5,478 nucleotides of DNA from Burkholderiales bacterium (GTDB taxonomy: Bacteria; Pseudomonadota; Gammaproteobacteria; Burkholderiales; Casimicrobiaceae). The stretch lies in NCBI GenBank assembly GCA_025935435.1, contig JAICVH010000197.1, forward strand, positions 1 to 5,478, read 5' to 3'. The translations under genes and the position numbers were made by a program. Shown one piece after another: positions 1 to 5,478 of this stretch. Positions within the stretch are counted from its first letter, which is position 1, and each line of letters starts with the position of its first letter. A model generated the notes under the pieces. It was not told the origin of the DNA, made no database searches, and saw nothing but the letters and a program-made list of their open reading frames with translations.

Positions 1-1195
1 ACAGCCGTCGATAAAAGGCCGCCGGCTCGCGCGAATCGAGTGCGAGGCCGGTCTGCGACGGATCCGGGTCGGCGCCACCGCTTCTGCCATCCTGATGCAT
101 CGATGCTGCACCGGACGCCCATGTCAAGCCGGCGGCAGGCACGCGTGGCGGAAGCTGCGCCGCGGCGACGCCCAGTCGTTCGGCCGCGGAGACGGGCGGC
201 TGCTCGGCTGCAGTCGCGGCCCGCGCACGTTCGACGGCATGCCGGACGAACTGATGGATCGCCCCGGCGTCGCGAAACCGCACTTCGGATTTCTGCGGAT
301 GCACGTTGACGTCGACGCGGCGCGGATCGAGCGTCAGCCACAGCGCATACGCGGGCTGGCGCTCGTGATGCAGGATGTCGCGATAGGCTTCCCGCAGCGC
401 GTGCGCGAGCACGCGATCGCGTACGTGCCGTCCATTGACGAACACGTATTGCATCGCCGGGCCTTCGGCCGCGTAAGCGGGGCGCACGGCCAGGCCGCCG
501 AGGTGCACGTCGCCGCCATCCGCGTCGACATGCGCGGCATGAACGACGAACGCGTCACCGAGCAGCGCTTCGACGCGCGCCCGTCGCCCGCCGGCCACGA
601 GGCGTTGCACGGCGCGGCCATTGTGCGTCAGCGTCATCGCGACGTCCCCGTGCGCGAGCGCGATGCGGCGAAACGCCTCGTCGCAGTGCGCCCATTCGGT
701 CGCCTCGGTGCGCAGGAACTTGCGTCGCGCCGGCGTGTTGAAGTACAGCTCCTCGATCGTGACCGTCGTGCCCGCCGCGAGCGCAGCCGGGGCGATCGCG
801 CCGAGGGTTCCACCTTCCACTTCGATGCGCCACGCGTGCGGCTTACCCTCGGCGCGGGACGCGATCGCCGTACGCGAAACCGCCGCGATCGATGCCAGCG
901 CTTCGCCGCGAAACCCGAGCGTTGCGATCGCTTCGAGATCGATGACCGAGCCGATCTTGGACGTCGCATGACGTGCGACGGCGAGCGGCAGGTCCTCGCG
1001 CTCGATTCCGGCGCCGTTGTCCGCGACGCGGATGCGCTTGATGCCGCCACCGGCGATGTCGACATCGATCTGCGTCGCCCGGGCGTCGAGTGCATTTTCG
1101 AGCAATTCCTTGAGCGCCGCGGCCGGCCTCTCGACGACCTCGCCGGCGGCGATCTGGTTGATCAGCAGATCGGGTAATGCGCGGATCGCGCCCAT
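1..1195 (-). CDS. mutL: DNA mismatch repair protein MutL (N-terminal part; 3' end outside window)
   Basis: MutL is the GHKL-family ATPase that links MutS mismatch recognition to strand incision and excision in the cytoplasm. The 398 codons seen hold the whole N-terminal ATPase and transducer region without a stop. Motif I is ELLENALDA at residues 30-38 (Glu30 and Asn34 match the catalytic Glu29 and Mg-binding Asn33 of E. coli), DNGAGI is at 59-64, RHATSKI at 75-81, GFRGEAL at 94-100, FNTPARRKFLRTE at 152-164, and the conserved lysine of VNVHPQK is residue 302. From about residue 328 an Ala/Pro-rich linker begins; the C-terminal dimerisation domain lies off the left edge, so any endonuclease motif cannot be judged. 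Residue 39 is Arg where bacterial MutL normally has Gly. The ATG at 1195-1193 directly follows the TGA of the amidotransferase gene; no Shine-Dalgarno is seen, so translation probably depends on reinitiation. Family assignment is near certain. Confidence 0.97.
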   Translation of the reverse strand, partial: MGAIRALPDLLINQIAAGEVVERPAAALKELLENALDARATQIDVDIAGGGIKRIRVADNGAGIEREDLPLAVARHATSKIGSVIDLEAIATLGFRGEALASIAAVSRTAIASRAEGKPHAWRIEVEGGTLGAIAPAALAAGTTVTIEELYFNTPARRKFLRTEATEWAHCDEAFRRIALAHGDVAMTLTHNGRAVQRLVAGGRRARVEALLGDAFVVHAAHVDADGGDVHLGGLAVRPAYAAEGPAMQYVFVNGRHVRDRVLAHALREAYRDILHHERQPAYALWLTLDPRRVDVNVHPQKSEVRFRDAGAIHQFVRHAVERARAATAAEQPPVSAAERLGVAAAQLPPRVPAAGLTWASGAASMHQDGRSGGADPDPSQTGLALDSREPAAFYRRL

Positions 1196-1903
1196 TCAGC
1201 GCGCGAGCCGCTGTGTCCAGCGCGCGTAGACGCAATCGGTCACCGCGTGCAGCGCCGCCAGCCGCGACGACAGATCACCCAGGATCTCGTCGCGTGACTG
1301 GCGCGGTGGCGTGCCCGGTGCGCCAATCTCGTCGGCGCCCGTGCGGCACCAGGTCTCGACCAGGTCCTGCGTCATTTCGATGTGACATTGGAAGCCGATG
1401 TGGCGATCGTCGATGACATACCCCTGGTTCGGGTTGAACGCGTTGGTCAGCACACGCGTCGCACCGCTCGGCAGCGCGAACACGTCGTAGTGCCATTGAA
1501 ACGGTGTGAACGTCGTTGCACCCCCGAACCACGCACGCTGCGCCGCGGTGTCGGTGACAGCGACATCGATCCATCCGATCTCCGGAACGTCGGTACGCTG
1601 CACGCGCGCGCCTAGCGCCTGTGCGAGCAGCTGACCGCCGAGGCAGTGACCGATCACCGGCACGTTCGTCGCAACCGCGTCGCGCAGCAGCCGCGACAGC
1701 GGATCGATCCAGGCGAGCGCGTCGGTGACGCTCATCGGTCCGCCCATCAGCCCGATCCCTGAAAAAGCACGGGCATCGCCTGGAACCGCGGCGCCTTCGT
1801 CGATGGCGATCAACTGCCACGACAAGCCGGCGCGGTCGAGCCACTCGGCGAAATACGCGGGTCCTTCGGTGGGACTGAAACGGAAGATCGCGATCGGGCG
1901 CAT
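1196..1903 (-). CDS. Stand-alone class I glutamine amidotransferase (GMP-synthase-like GATase1 domain protein)
   Basis: A 235-residue protein that is essentially one class I glutamine amidotransferase domain, the fold that takes the side-chain amide from glutamine or hydrolyses gamma-glutamyl compounds. The nucleophile elbow GHCLGGQLLAQALG puts the catalytic Cys at residue 87. FQCHIE at 171-176 supplies His174 and Glu176, completing the Cys-His-Glu triad. QWHYDVF at 136-142 matches the substrate-side W-H motif of GMP-synthase-like proteins, and GLMGGPMSV at 51-59 is the early oxyanion-strand motif. No signal peptide or synthetase domain is present, so it is cytoplasmic and its substrate is unknown; relatives include gamma-glutamyl hydrolases such as PuuD and GuaA-type glutaminase subunits. 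It is not carbamoyl-phosphate or anthranilate synthase by context. The ATG at 1903 has only a weak GAAG upstream. The gene is the probable first gene of a unit with mutL, with zero bases between stop and start. Family is firm; the reaction is open. Confidence 0.92.
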   Translation of the reverse strand: MRPIAIFRFSPTEGPAYFAEWLDRAGLSWQLIAIDEGAAVPGDARAFSGIGLMGGPMSVTDALAWIDPLSRLLRDAVATNVPVIGHCLGGQLLAQALGARVQRTDVPEIGWIDVAVTDTAAQRAWFGGATTFTPFQWHYDVFALPSGATRVLTNAFNPNQGYVIDDRHIGFQCHIEMTQDLVETWCRTGADEIGAPGTPPRQSRDEILGDLSSRLAALHAVTDCVYARWTQRLAR

Positions 1904-1914
1904 GGAAGCTTCGC

Positions 1915-1943
1915 AATCGGCGCGCGACGCGCGTCGCTACAAT
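1915..1943 (+). promoter_or_regulatory. Likely sigma-70 promoter of the S9 peptidase gene (-10 TACAAT)
   Basis: TACAAT at 1938-1943 matches the -10 consensus at five of six positions and sits 38 bases before the GTG start, placing transcription start near 1950 with a leader of about 30 nt. The position where a -35 box should lie (around 1915-1920, AATCGG) is a poor match, so an activator or a weak promoter is possible. The call is inferred from the -10 hexamer and its location only. Confidence 0.5.
1924..1937. promoter_or_regulatory. Perfect 14-bp palindrome abutting the -10 box (possible operator)
   Basis: GCGACGCGCGTCGC reads the same on both strands with no mismatch and ends one base before TACAAT, so it fills most of the spacer of the proposed promoter. 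It also lies 21 bp upstream of the amidotransferase ATG on the other strand. A dimeric regulator binding here could control both divergent genes. GC-rich DNA gives such palindromes by chance now and then, so the functional reading is tentative. Confidence 0.3.
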
Positions 1944-1971
1944 CGCACGATCTTACCAGCGGTGATTCCGC

Positions 1972-1976
1972 GGAGG
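1972..1976 (+). promoter_or_regulatory. Ribosome binding site that fixes the GTG start of the S9 peptidase
   Basis: GGAGG five bases ahead of the GTG at 1982 is a near-ideal Shine-Dalgarno. It decides the start: no upstream in-frame start codon is seen in the intergenic region, and the first in-frame ATG is codon 113, well inside the propeller domain and after the signal peptide. Confidence 0.8.
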
Positions 1977-1981
1977 CATTC

Positions 1982-3952
1982 GTGCAAACAGCACTGTCGT
2001 TGGTCGTGCTTGCGATCTCTGTCGGCACGGCGGCGCTCGTTTCGGCTGCAGACGTCGTCGCGCCGAATCCCGACCTGACGGCGGAGGGCGTGCCGCCCAT
2101 TCCTGCAGCGTTGGCCGCGAAGGTCGCGCCTTACACGGAATTCCGGCCCGCGACGGCCGTAAGCTGGCATCCGACCAAACGCGAACTGATCGTCGCGCGT
2201 CGCGCCGTCAACACGACGCAGCTGCATCGCGTCGCAGAGCCCGGTGGTGAACTGCGGCAACTCACCGACTTCGCGGAGCCCGTGCGTTTCGGGCTGTGGT
2301 GGCCGAAGGCGCCCGACACGATGATCTTCACGCGCGACGCCGGCGGTAACGAACAGCAGCAGCTGTACCGACTCGACGCCCGCGCGCCGGCGCCCATCGC
2401 GCTGACCGACGCGACGCGCAAGCATGAGCTCGCGGGCATCACGCATGCACGCGACCGCCTGCTCGTCGAGTCAACCGACGTCGACAAGACCGGACGCCGT
2501 GAGTCGCCGACGCTGGACATCACGCTCGTCGATCCGCTCGACGCGAACAAGGCGCGCAAGATCGCGACGTTGCCCGGTACCGGCTGGGGCGATTTCACGT
2601 TCTCGTTCGACGATCACCGCGTCGCGATGATCGAGTTCAAGTCGGTCAACGAATCGTACGTGTGGCTGATGGACGTCGCGAACGGCGATCGCCGCCGGCT
2701 GTTACCGGTAGCCAACGCGTCGCCGGCGCGGCCGATCGCAAGCAGCGATTTGAACTTCGCGCGTAACGGGAAGGGTCTGTTCCTCGCGACCGATCGCGAC
2801 GGCGAATTTCGCAGGCTCGCGTATCTCGATATCGGAAGCGGCGCTGTCGAATACTTCGGTGAAGGCGGCGACTGGGACGTCGAATCGATCGCGCTTTCGC
2901 CGGACGGGCGCACGCTCGCCGTCATCACCAACGAAGCCGGTGTCGGCGTGCTGCGCCTCTACGACGCTGCGACGCGCAAGGCGCTCGCGCGTCCGCGGAT
3001 GCCGATCGGCAACGTGCGCGGACTCGTCTGGCACGAGAACTCGCGCGACCTTGCCGTTTCAGTGAACAGCGCGCAAAGCCCGAGCGACGTGTACGCGATC
3101 GACGTTCGCGACAACCGTGTCGTGCGTTGGACCGAGAACAAGGTGCCAGGACTCGACGCGTCGTCCTTCCGGAGCGCCGAGCCCATGACATGGAAGACGT
3201 TCGATGCGCGGACCATCGGCGGCTTCATCGTTCGTCCGCCGCCGCGGTTCACCGGCAAGCGGCCGGTCATCGTGTCGATTCACGGCGGTCCCGAAGGACA
3301 GGCGCGCCCCGGTTTCATGGGGCGCTGGAATTACTTCATCGACGAGCTCGGCATCGCCGTGATCGAACCGAACGTCCGCGGCTCGACCGGTTACGGCAAG
3401 ACGTTCGTCGCGCTCGACAATGGCATGCACCGCGAAGACTCGGTGAAGGATATCGGTGCGCTCTTCGACTGGATCGCGGCACAACCCGACCTGGATCCGT
3501 CGCGCGTGCTCGTCGAAGGGGGCAGCTACGGCGGCTACATGGTGCTCGCAGTGTCCACGCTCTATCCGGAGCGCATCGCCGGGACGATCGACGTCGTCGG
3601 CGTCGCGAATTTCGTCTCGTTCCTCGAAAACACCGAAAGCTATCGACGCGATCTGCGGCGCGTCGAATACGGCGACGAGCGCGATCCTGCGATGCGGGCG
3701 TTCCTGACGCGCATTTCCCCGGTGAACAACGCGGACCGGATCAAGGCACCGCTTTTCGTCGTGCACGGTCGCAACGACCCGCGCGTTCCGTACACGGAAG
3801 CCGAGCAGATCGTCAATGCAGCGCGCAAGAACGGTGTGCCGGTGTGGTATCTGCTCGCGGCCAACGAGGGCCACGGGTACGCGCGGAAGGCCAACGTCGA
3901 CTTTCTGTTCTACGCGATGACGGCGTTCCTCGAAACGTATCTGCTGAAGTAG
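1982..3952 (+). CDS. Exported S9 family (prolyl oligopeptidase / dipeptidyl-aminopeptidase-like) serine peptidase
   Basis: A 656-residue peptidase of the S9 clan, the COG1506 acylaminoacyl/dipeptidyl peptidase type that cuts small peptides. Residues 4-22 form a hydrophobic segment ending VSA-AD, a plausible signal-peptidase I site after residue 22, so the mature enzyme is expected in the periplasm; the n-region (MQT) lacks the usual Lys/Arg. Residues about 50-390 carry repeated beta-propeller blades (for example SWHPTKREL, ALSPDGRTLAV at 304-314, GLVWHENSRDLAVS). The hydrolase domain follows: HGGPEG at 434-439 (oxyanion region), PNVRGSTGYG at 463-472, GGSYGGY with nucleophile Ser515, HGRNDPRVP with Asp599, and NEGHGY with His631. 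All three catalytic residues are in the expected order and spacing. Length is typical for the family. The gene stands alone on its strand, with its own promoter and a GTG start. Exact specificity (dipeptidyl, acylaminoacyl or oligopeptidase) cannot be read from sequence. Confidence 0.95.
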   Translation: MQTALSLVVLAISVGTAALVSAADVVAPNPDLTAEGVPPIPAALAAKVAPYTEFRPATAVSWHPTKRELIVARRAVNTTQLHRVAEPGGELRQLTDFAEPVRFGLWWPKAPDTMIFTRDAGGNEQQQLYRLDARAPAPIALTDATRKHELAGITHARDRLLVESTDVDKTGRRESPTLDITLVDPLDANKARKIATLPGTGWGDFTFSFDDHRVAMIEFKSVNESYVWLMDVANGDRRRLLPVANASPARPIASSDLNFARNGKGLFLATDRDGEFRRLAYLDIGSGAVEYFGEGGDWDVESIALSPDGRTLAVITNEAGVGVLRLYDAATRKALARPRMPIGNVRGLVWHENSRDLAVSVNSAQSPSDVYAIDVRDNRVVRWTENKVPGLDASSFRSAEPMTWKTFDARTIGGFIVRPPPRFTGKRPVIVSIHGGPEGQARPGFMGRWNYFIDELGIAVIEPNVRGSTGYGKTFVALDNGMHREDSVKDIGALFDWIAAQPDLDPSRVLVEGGSYGGYMVLAVSTLYPERIAGTIDVVGVANFVSFLENTESYRRDLRRVEYGDERDPAMRAFLTRISPVNNADRIKAPLFVVHGRNDPRVPYTEAEQIVNAARKNGVPVWYLLAANEGHGYARKANVDFLFYAMTAFLETYLLK

Positions 3953-3964
3953 AGGACTTCGGGG

Positions 3965-5086
3965 TCAGCCGCGCGCGCTTCGTCGCAGCGGCGGTCGCGT
4001 GCCGAGCGTCACGTCGACCGTCTGACGGCGACCGTTTCTCAGCACCTCCATCGCGAGCTTCGTCCCCGGCTCGAGTTCGAGCGTGACGCCCGCGACGTCG
4101 TCGGGCTGTTCGATCGCACGATCGCTCATGCGCACGATGATGTCGCCCGCGGTGAGCCCGCCGCGGTCGGCCGGCCCGCCCGGTTGCACGGCGACGACAA
4201 GCGCACCGGGCCGCGACGTAGGCCCGGTCGAAATGCCGAGCCAGCCGCGCGCGACACGACCCTGCTTCTTCAGGCTTGCCGCGACCTTTTGCGCGAGATC
4301 GACGGGAATGGCAAAGCCGATGCCTTCGGAACCGCCGCCGCGCGACAAAATCGCCGAGTTGATGCCGACGAGCCGTCCCCCCGTGTCGATCAGCGCACCG
4401 CCTGAATTGCCGGGATTGATCGCTGCATCGGTCTGGATGAAGTTTTCGATCGGATTGATGCCGATTCCCTTGCGACCGAGCGCGCTGACGATGCCCTGCG
4501 TGACCGTCTGCCCAACGCCGAGCGGATTGCCGACGGCAAGCACGACATCGCCGACGGCCAGGCTCTTGACGTCGCCGATCGCGATCGGTTGCAAGCCCGT
4601 GCCGTCGATCTTGACCAGCGCGAGATCGGTATCGGGATCGACGCCGACCAGGCGCGCGCGGCGCAGCGTGCCATCGCGCAGCGCGATCGCGAGTTCGTTC
4701 GCGCCTTCGACGACGTGGTTGTTGGTAAGAATGTCGCCATCGCCATCGATGACGACGCCGGAGCCCAGGCCCTGCGACAGCAGCGTGCGACCGCCGATGC
4801 CGAACGGTCCGCGCGCCGCGGTGCGCGCGGAGTGCACGGTCAGCACCGACGGCGCGGCGCGCTCGACCGCAGCGCGATAGCTGACGCTCAGCGCAGCGCC
4901 GGTCGCGTTGGTTGGAACGGCAACAGGTGCCGGGATCGGCAGCGGCGTGGCCGGCGGCGGTACGGGCACGGTGACCGCTGGAGGCGCGACCGGCGCCGGC
5001 GCACTCGTCATCGCATAGCGTGCGGCACCATAGCCGACGATCGCCGCGACGACCAGTTGCAGAAACACGAGCGACGCTCGATTCAT
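3965..5086 (-). CDS. DegS/AlgW-like membrane-anchored HtrA (S1C) serine protease, trypsin domain plus one PDZ
   Basis: A 373-residue HtrA-family protease. Residues 5-24 are one uncleaved-looking transmembrane anchor after a short MNR n-region, placing the protease in the periplasm. Residues about 29-58 are a Pro/Ala/Val-rich linker. The trypsin-like domain starts at SYRAAVERAAPSV (69-81) and holds TNNHVV with His124, DTDLALVK with Asp154, and GNSGGAL with Ser228, a complete triad; LGSGVVID and QTDAAINPGNSGG are family signatures. A single PDZ domain spans about 279-362, opening with the carboxylate-binding GWLGI loop. Length and order match E. coli DegS (355 aa) rather than two-PDZ DegP; the linker is about 22 residues longer by remembered alignment. 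DegS cleaves an anti-sigma factor on sensing misfolded outer-membrane proteins; whether this one does is unproven, as no rseA-like gene is nearby. Start ATG has GAGG four bases upstream. Such proteins are sometimes labelled 2-alkenal reductase or Do-like protease. Confidence 0.95.
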   Translation of the reverse strand: MNRASLVFLQLVVAAIVGYGAARYAMTSAPAPVAPPAVTVPVPPPATPLPIPAPVAVPTNATGAALSVSYRAAVERAAPSVLTVHSARTAARGPFGIGGRTLLSQGLGSGVVIDGDGDILTNNHVVEGANELAIALRDGTLRRARLVGVDPDTDLALVKIDGTGLQPIAIGDVKSLAVGDVVLAVGNPLGVGQTVTQGIVSALGRKGIGINPIENFIQTDAAINPGNSGGALIDTGGRLVGINSAILSRGGGSEGIGFAIPVDLAQKVAASLKKQGRVARGWLGISTGPTSRPGALVVAVQPGGPADRGGLTAGDIIVRMSDRAIEQPDDVAGVTLELEPGTKLAMEVLRNGRRQTVDVTLGTRPPLRRSARG

Positions 5087-5090
5087 GGCA

Positions 5091-5094
5091 CCTC
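5091..5094 (-). promoter_or_regulatory. Ribosome binding site of the DegS-like gene
   Basis: On the minus strand GAGG lies four bases before the ATG at 5086, with the wider context TTCGAGGTGCC. The spacing is short but workable. It supports this ATG, which also gives the protein its transmembrane anchor. Confidence 0.55.
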
Positions 5095-5111
5095 GAAGCC
5101 AGAGGGACGCA

Positions 5112-5128
5112 GCGGCACGTTAAGCCGC
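5112..5128 (-). other. Small stem-loop in the leader of the DegS-like gene
   Basis: GCGGC at 5112-5116 and GCCGC at 5124-5128 form a 5-bp perfect stem with a 7-base loop, 17 bases before the GAGG ribosome site on the minus strand. No U-tract follows, so it is not a standard terminator. It could be a leader structure or chance in GC-rich sequence. Confidence 0.2.
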
Positions 5129-5142
5129 GTCATGTGTGTCAA
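5117..5142 (-). promoter_or_regulatory. Weak candidate promoter for the DegS-like gene (-35 TTGACA)
   Basis: On the minus strand a perfect -35 TTGACA reads from 5142 to 5137. The best -10 after it is TAACGT (5122 to 5117), but the spacer is only 14 bp, and at 17 bp the hexamer is CGTGCC. The -35 match is exact, yet the element as a whole is doubtful. The gene may instead be read through from folE2. Confidence 0.25.
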
Positions 5143-5198
5143 TCGCAGACAATCCGGCCGCGCGAGCCGCAGGGTCAAGTTCTCTCGATCCACGTCGA

Positions 5199-5255
5199 CA
5201 ACGAACGCGCCAACAAGAGACCGTCGGCGCCCGCATGCACCCGCGCCGTTCGTTG
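5199..5255. repeat. 9-bp perfect inverted repeat downstream of folE2
   Basis: CAACGAACG at 5199-5207 is the exact reverse complement of CGTTCGTTG at 5247-5255, with 39 bases between. On the minus strand the outer arm begins 6 bases after the folE2 stop. A nested GCGCC (5207-5211) / GGCGC (5226-5230) pair lies partly inside. A folded structure at this place would suit folE2 3'-end formation, but there is no run of T after it, so intrinsic termination is not supported. Confidence 0.35.
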
Positions 5256-5260
5256 ATTAT

Positions 5261-5478
5261 CTACTGCCAGCCGTGCGCGATGCGCGCGTACGCCGAATGG
5301 TTGTGGATCGACTCGAAGTTTTCCGCTTCGACGATGAACGCCGCGAAGCGATCGTCGGCCGCAAGGCGCGCCGCGACGCCGCGGACCAGGTCTTCGACGA
5401 AGCGCGGATTGTCGTACGCGCGCTCGGTGACGTACTTTTCATCCGCGCGCTTCAAAATGCCGTACACCTCGCACGACG
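5261..5478 (-). CDS. folE2: GTP cyclohydrolase FolE2 (type IB), C-terminal fragment; 5' end outside window
   Basis: The last 71 residues of FolE2, the metal-dependent enzyme that converts GTP to 7,8-dihydroneopterin triphosphate, the first step of tetrahydrofolate synthesis in the cytoplasm. Diagnostic strings are SCEVYGILKRADEKYVTERA, YDNPRFVEDLVR and the C-terminal ENFESIHNHSAYARI, whose His residues belong to the conserved active-site/metal region of the family. The stop is TAG at 5263-5261. Family members are usually about 260-310 residues, so most of the gene, including its start and the Cys/His metal ligands nearer the middle, lies beyond the right edge. In many bacteria folE2 is induced by zinc limitation through Zur, as a back-up for zinc-dependent FolE; the promoter that would show this is not in view. 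The DegS-like gene follows on the same strand after 174 bp, too far for tight coupling. Identification is confident from the C-terminal signature. Confidence 0.93.
   Translation of the reverse strand, partial: SCEVYGILKRADEKYVTERAYDNPRFVEDLVRGVAARLAADDRFAAFIVEAENFESIHNHSAYARIAHGWQ

Noticed and set aside
95..1177. 360-codon open frame on the plus strand
   Set aside because: It is fully antisense to mutL, whose protein carries all family motifs. The plus-strand translation is Arg/Asp/Ala-rich with no recognisable domain, as expected for a GC-rich shadow frame.
1950..1978. Minus-strand promoter for the amidotransferase-mutL unit (TAAGAT at 1955 to 1950)
   Set aside because: The -10 is fair but the hexamer 17 bp upstream (TGCCTC) does not resemble a -35, so the evidence is too thin for a feature, although some promoter in this gap is likely.
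3059..3874. 271-codon open frame on the minus strand
   Set aside because: Antisense to the catalytic domain of the S9 peptidase; no motifs.
3951..3968. Bidirectional terminator between the convergent protease genes
   Set aside because: Only a 3-bp GAC/GTC stem with a TTCGGG loop can be drawn and there is no T-run on either strand.
3127..4086. 319-codon open frame on the plus strand spanning the end of the S9 peptidase and into the DegS-like gene
   Set aside because: Out-of-frame shadow of the S9 peptidase; extremely Arg-rich with no domain or credible ribosome binding site.
4083..4880. 265-codon open frame on the plus strand
   Set aside because: Antisense to the well-supported DegS-like protease; Ser/Pro/Arg-rich composition typical of a reverse-strand shadow.
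5140..5185. Sigma-E-type promoter (GAACTT followed by TCTG) upstream of the DegS-like gene
   Set aside because: On the minus strand GAACTT is present, but the nearest TCTG is 27 bases downstream rather than about 16, so the spacing rules it out.
5020..5256. Possible small plus-strand gene across the folE2/DegS-like gap
   Set aside because: It overlaps the start of the DegS-like gene antisense, has no clear ribosome binding site, and its composition does not look protein-like. Nothing else coding was seen in 5087-5260.
1..5478. Mobile elements, CRISPR arrays, tRNA/rRNA genes, phage or toxin-antitoxin genes
   Set aside because: Both strands were scanned for repeat arrays, transposase motifs and RNA-gene signatures; none was seen, and composition is even throughout.

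Overview
The window is a gene-dense, high-G+C stretch (about two-thirds G+C by eye). Codon use is uniform across all genes, with GC-rich third positions such as GCG, CGC, GTC and GAC. The best guess is a proteobacterium, most likely a betaproteobacterium of the Burkholderiales type. The MutL wording (ELLENALDA, YFNTPARRKFLRTE, VHPQKSEVRFRD, AIHQFV) recalls that group, although gammaproteobacteria of the Xanthomonas/Lysobacter type remain possible. This placement rests on remembered family sequences, not on a search.

Layout. Positions 1-1195 (minus): the N-terminal two-thirds of the mismatch-repair ATPase MutL, running off the left edge. Positions 1196-1903 (minus): a stand-alone class I glutamine amidotransferase whose TGA abuts the mutL ATG with no spacer, so the two genes are almost certainly co-transcribed and translationally coupled. 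Positions 1904-1981: a 78-bp divergent intergenic region with a good -10 hexamer, a perfect 14-bp palindrome touching it, and a strong ribosome binding site. Positions 1982-3952 (plus): an exported S9 (prolyl-oligopeptidase) family peptidase with an N-terminal beta-propeller and a C-terminal alpha/beta-hydrolase with an intact Ser-Asp-His triad. Positions 3953-3964: only 12 bp separate two convergent stop codons. Positions 3965-5086 (minus): a membrane-anchored, single-PDZ serine protease of the DegS/AlgW (HtrA, S1C) type. Positions 5087-5260: a 174-bp gap with a 9-bp inverted repeat and a small stem-loop. Positions 5261-5478 (minus): the C-terminal 71 residues of GTP cyclohydrolase FolE2, running off the right edge.

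The genes do not form one obvious pathway: DNA repair, a small amidotransferase of unknown substrate, two envelope/periplasmic proteases and folate biosynthesis. The region reads as ordinary chromosome. No mobile element, CRISPR array, tRNA, rRNA or phage gene was seen. No previously undescribed system is evident; the points most worth a second look are the amidotransferase-mutL coupling, an Arg in place of the usual Gly in MutL ATPase motif I, the palindrome in the divergent promoter, and a local excess of the octamer GCGATCGC.
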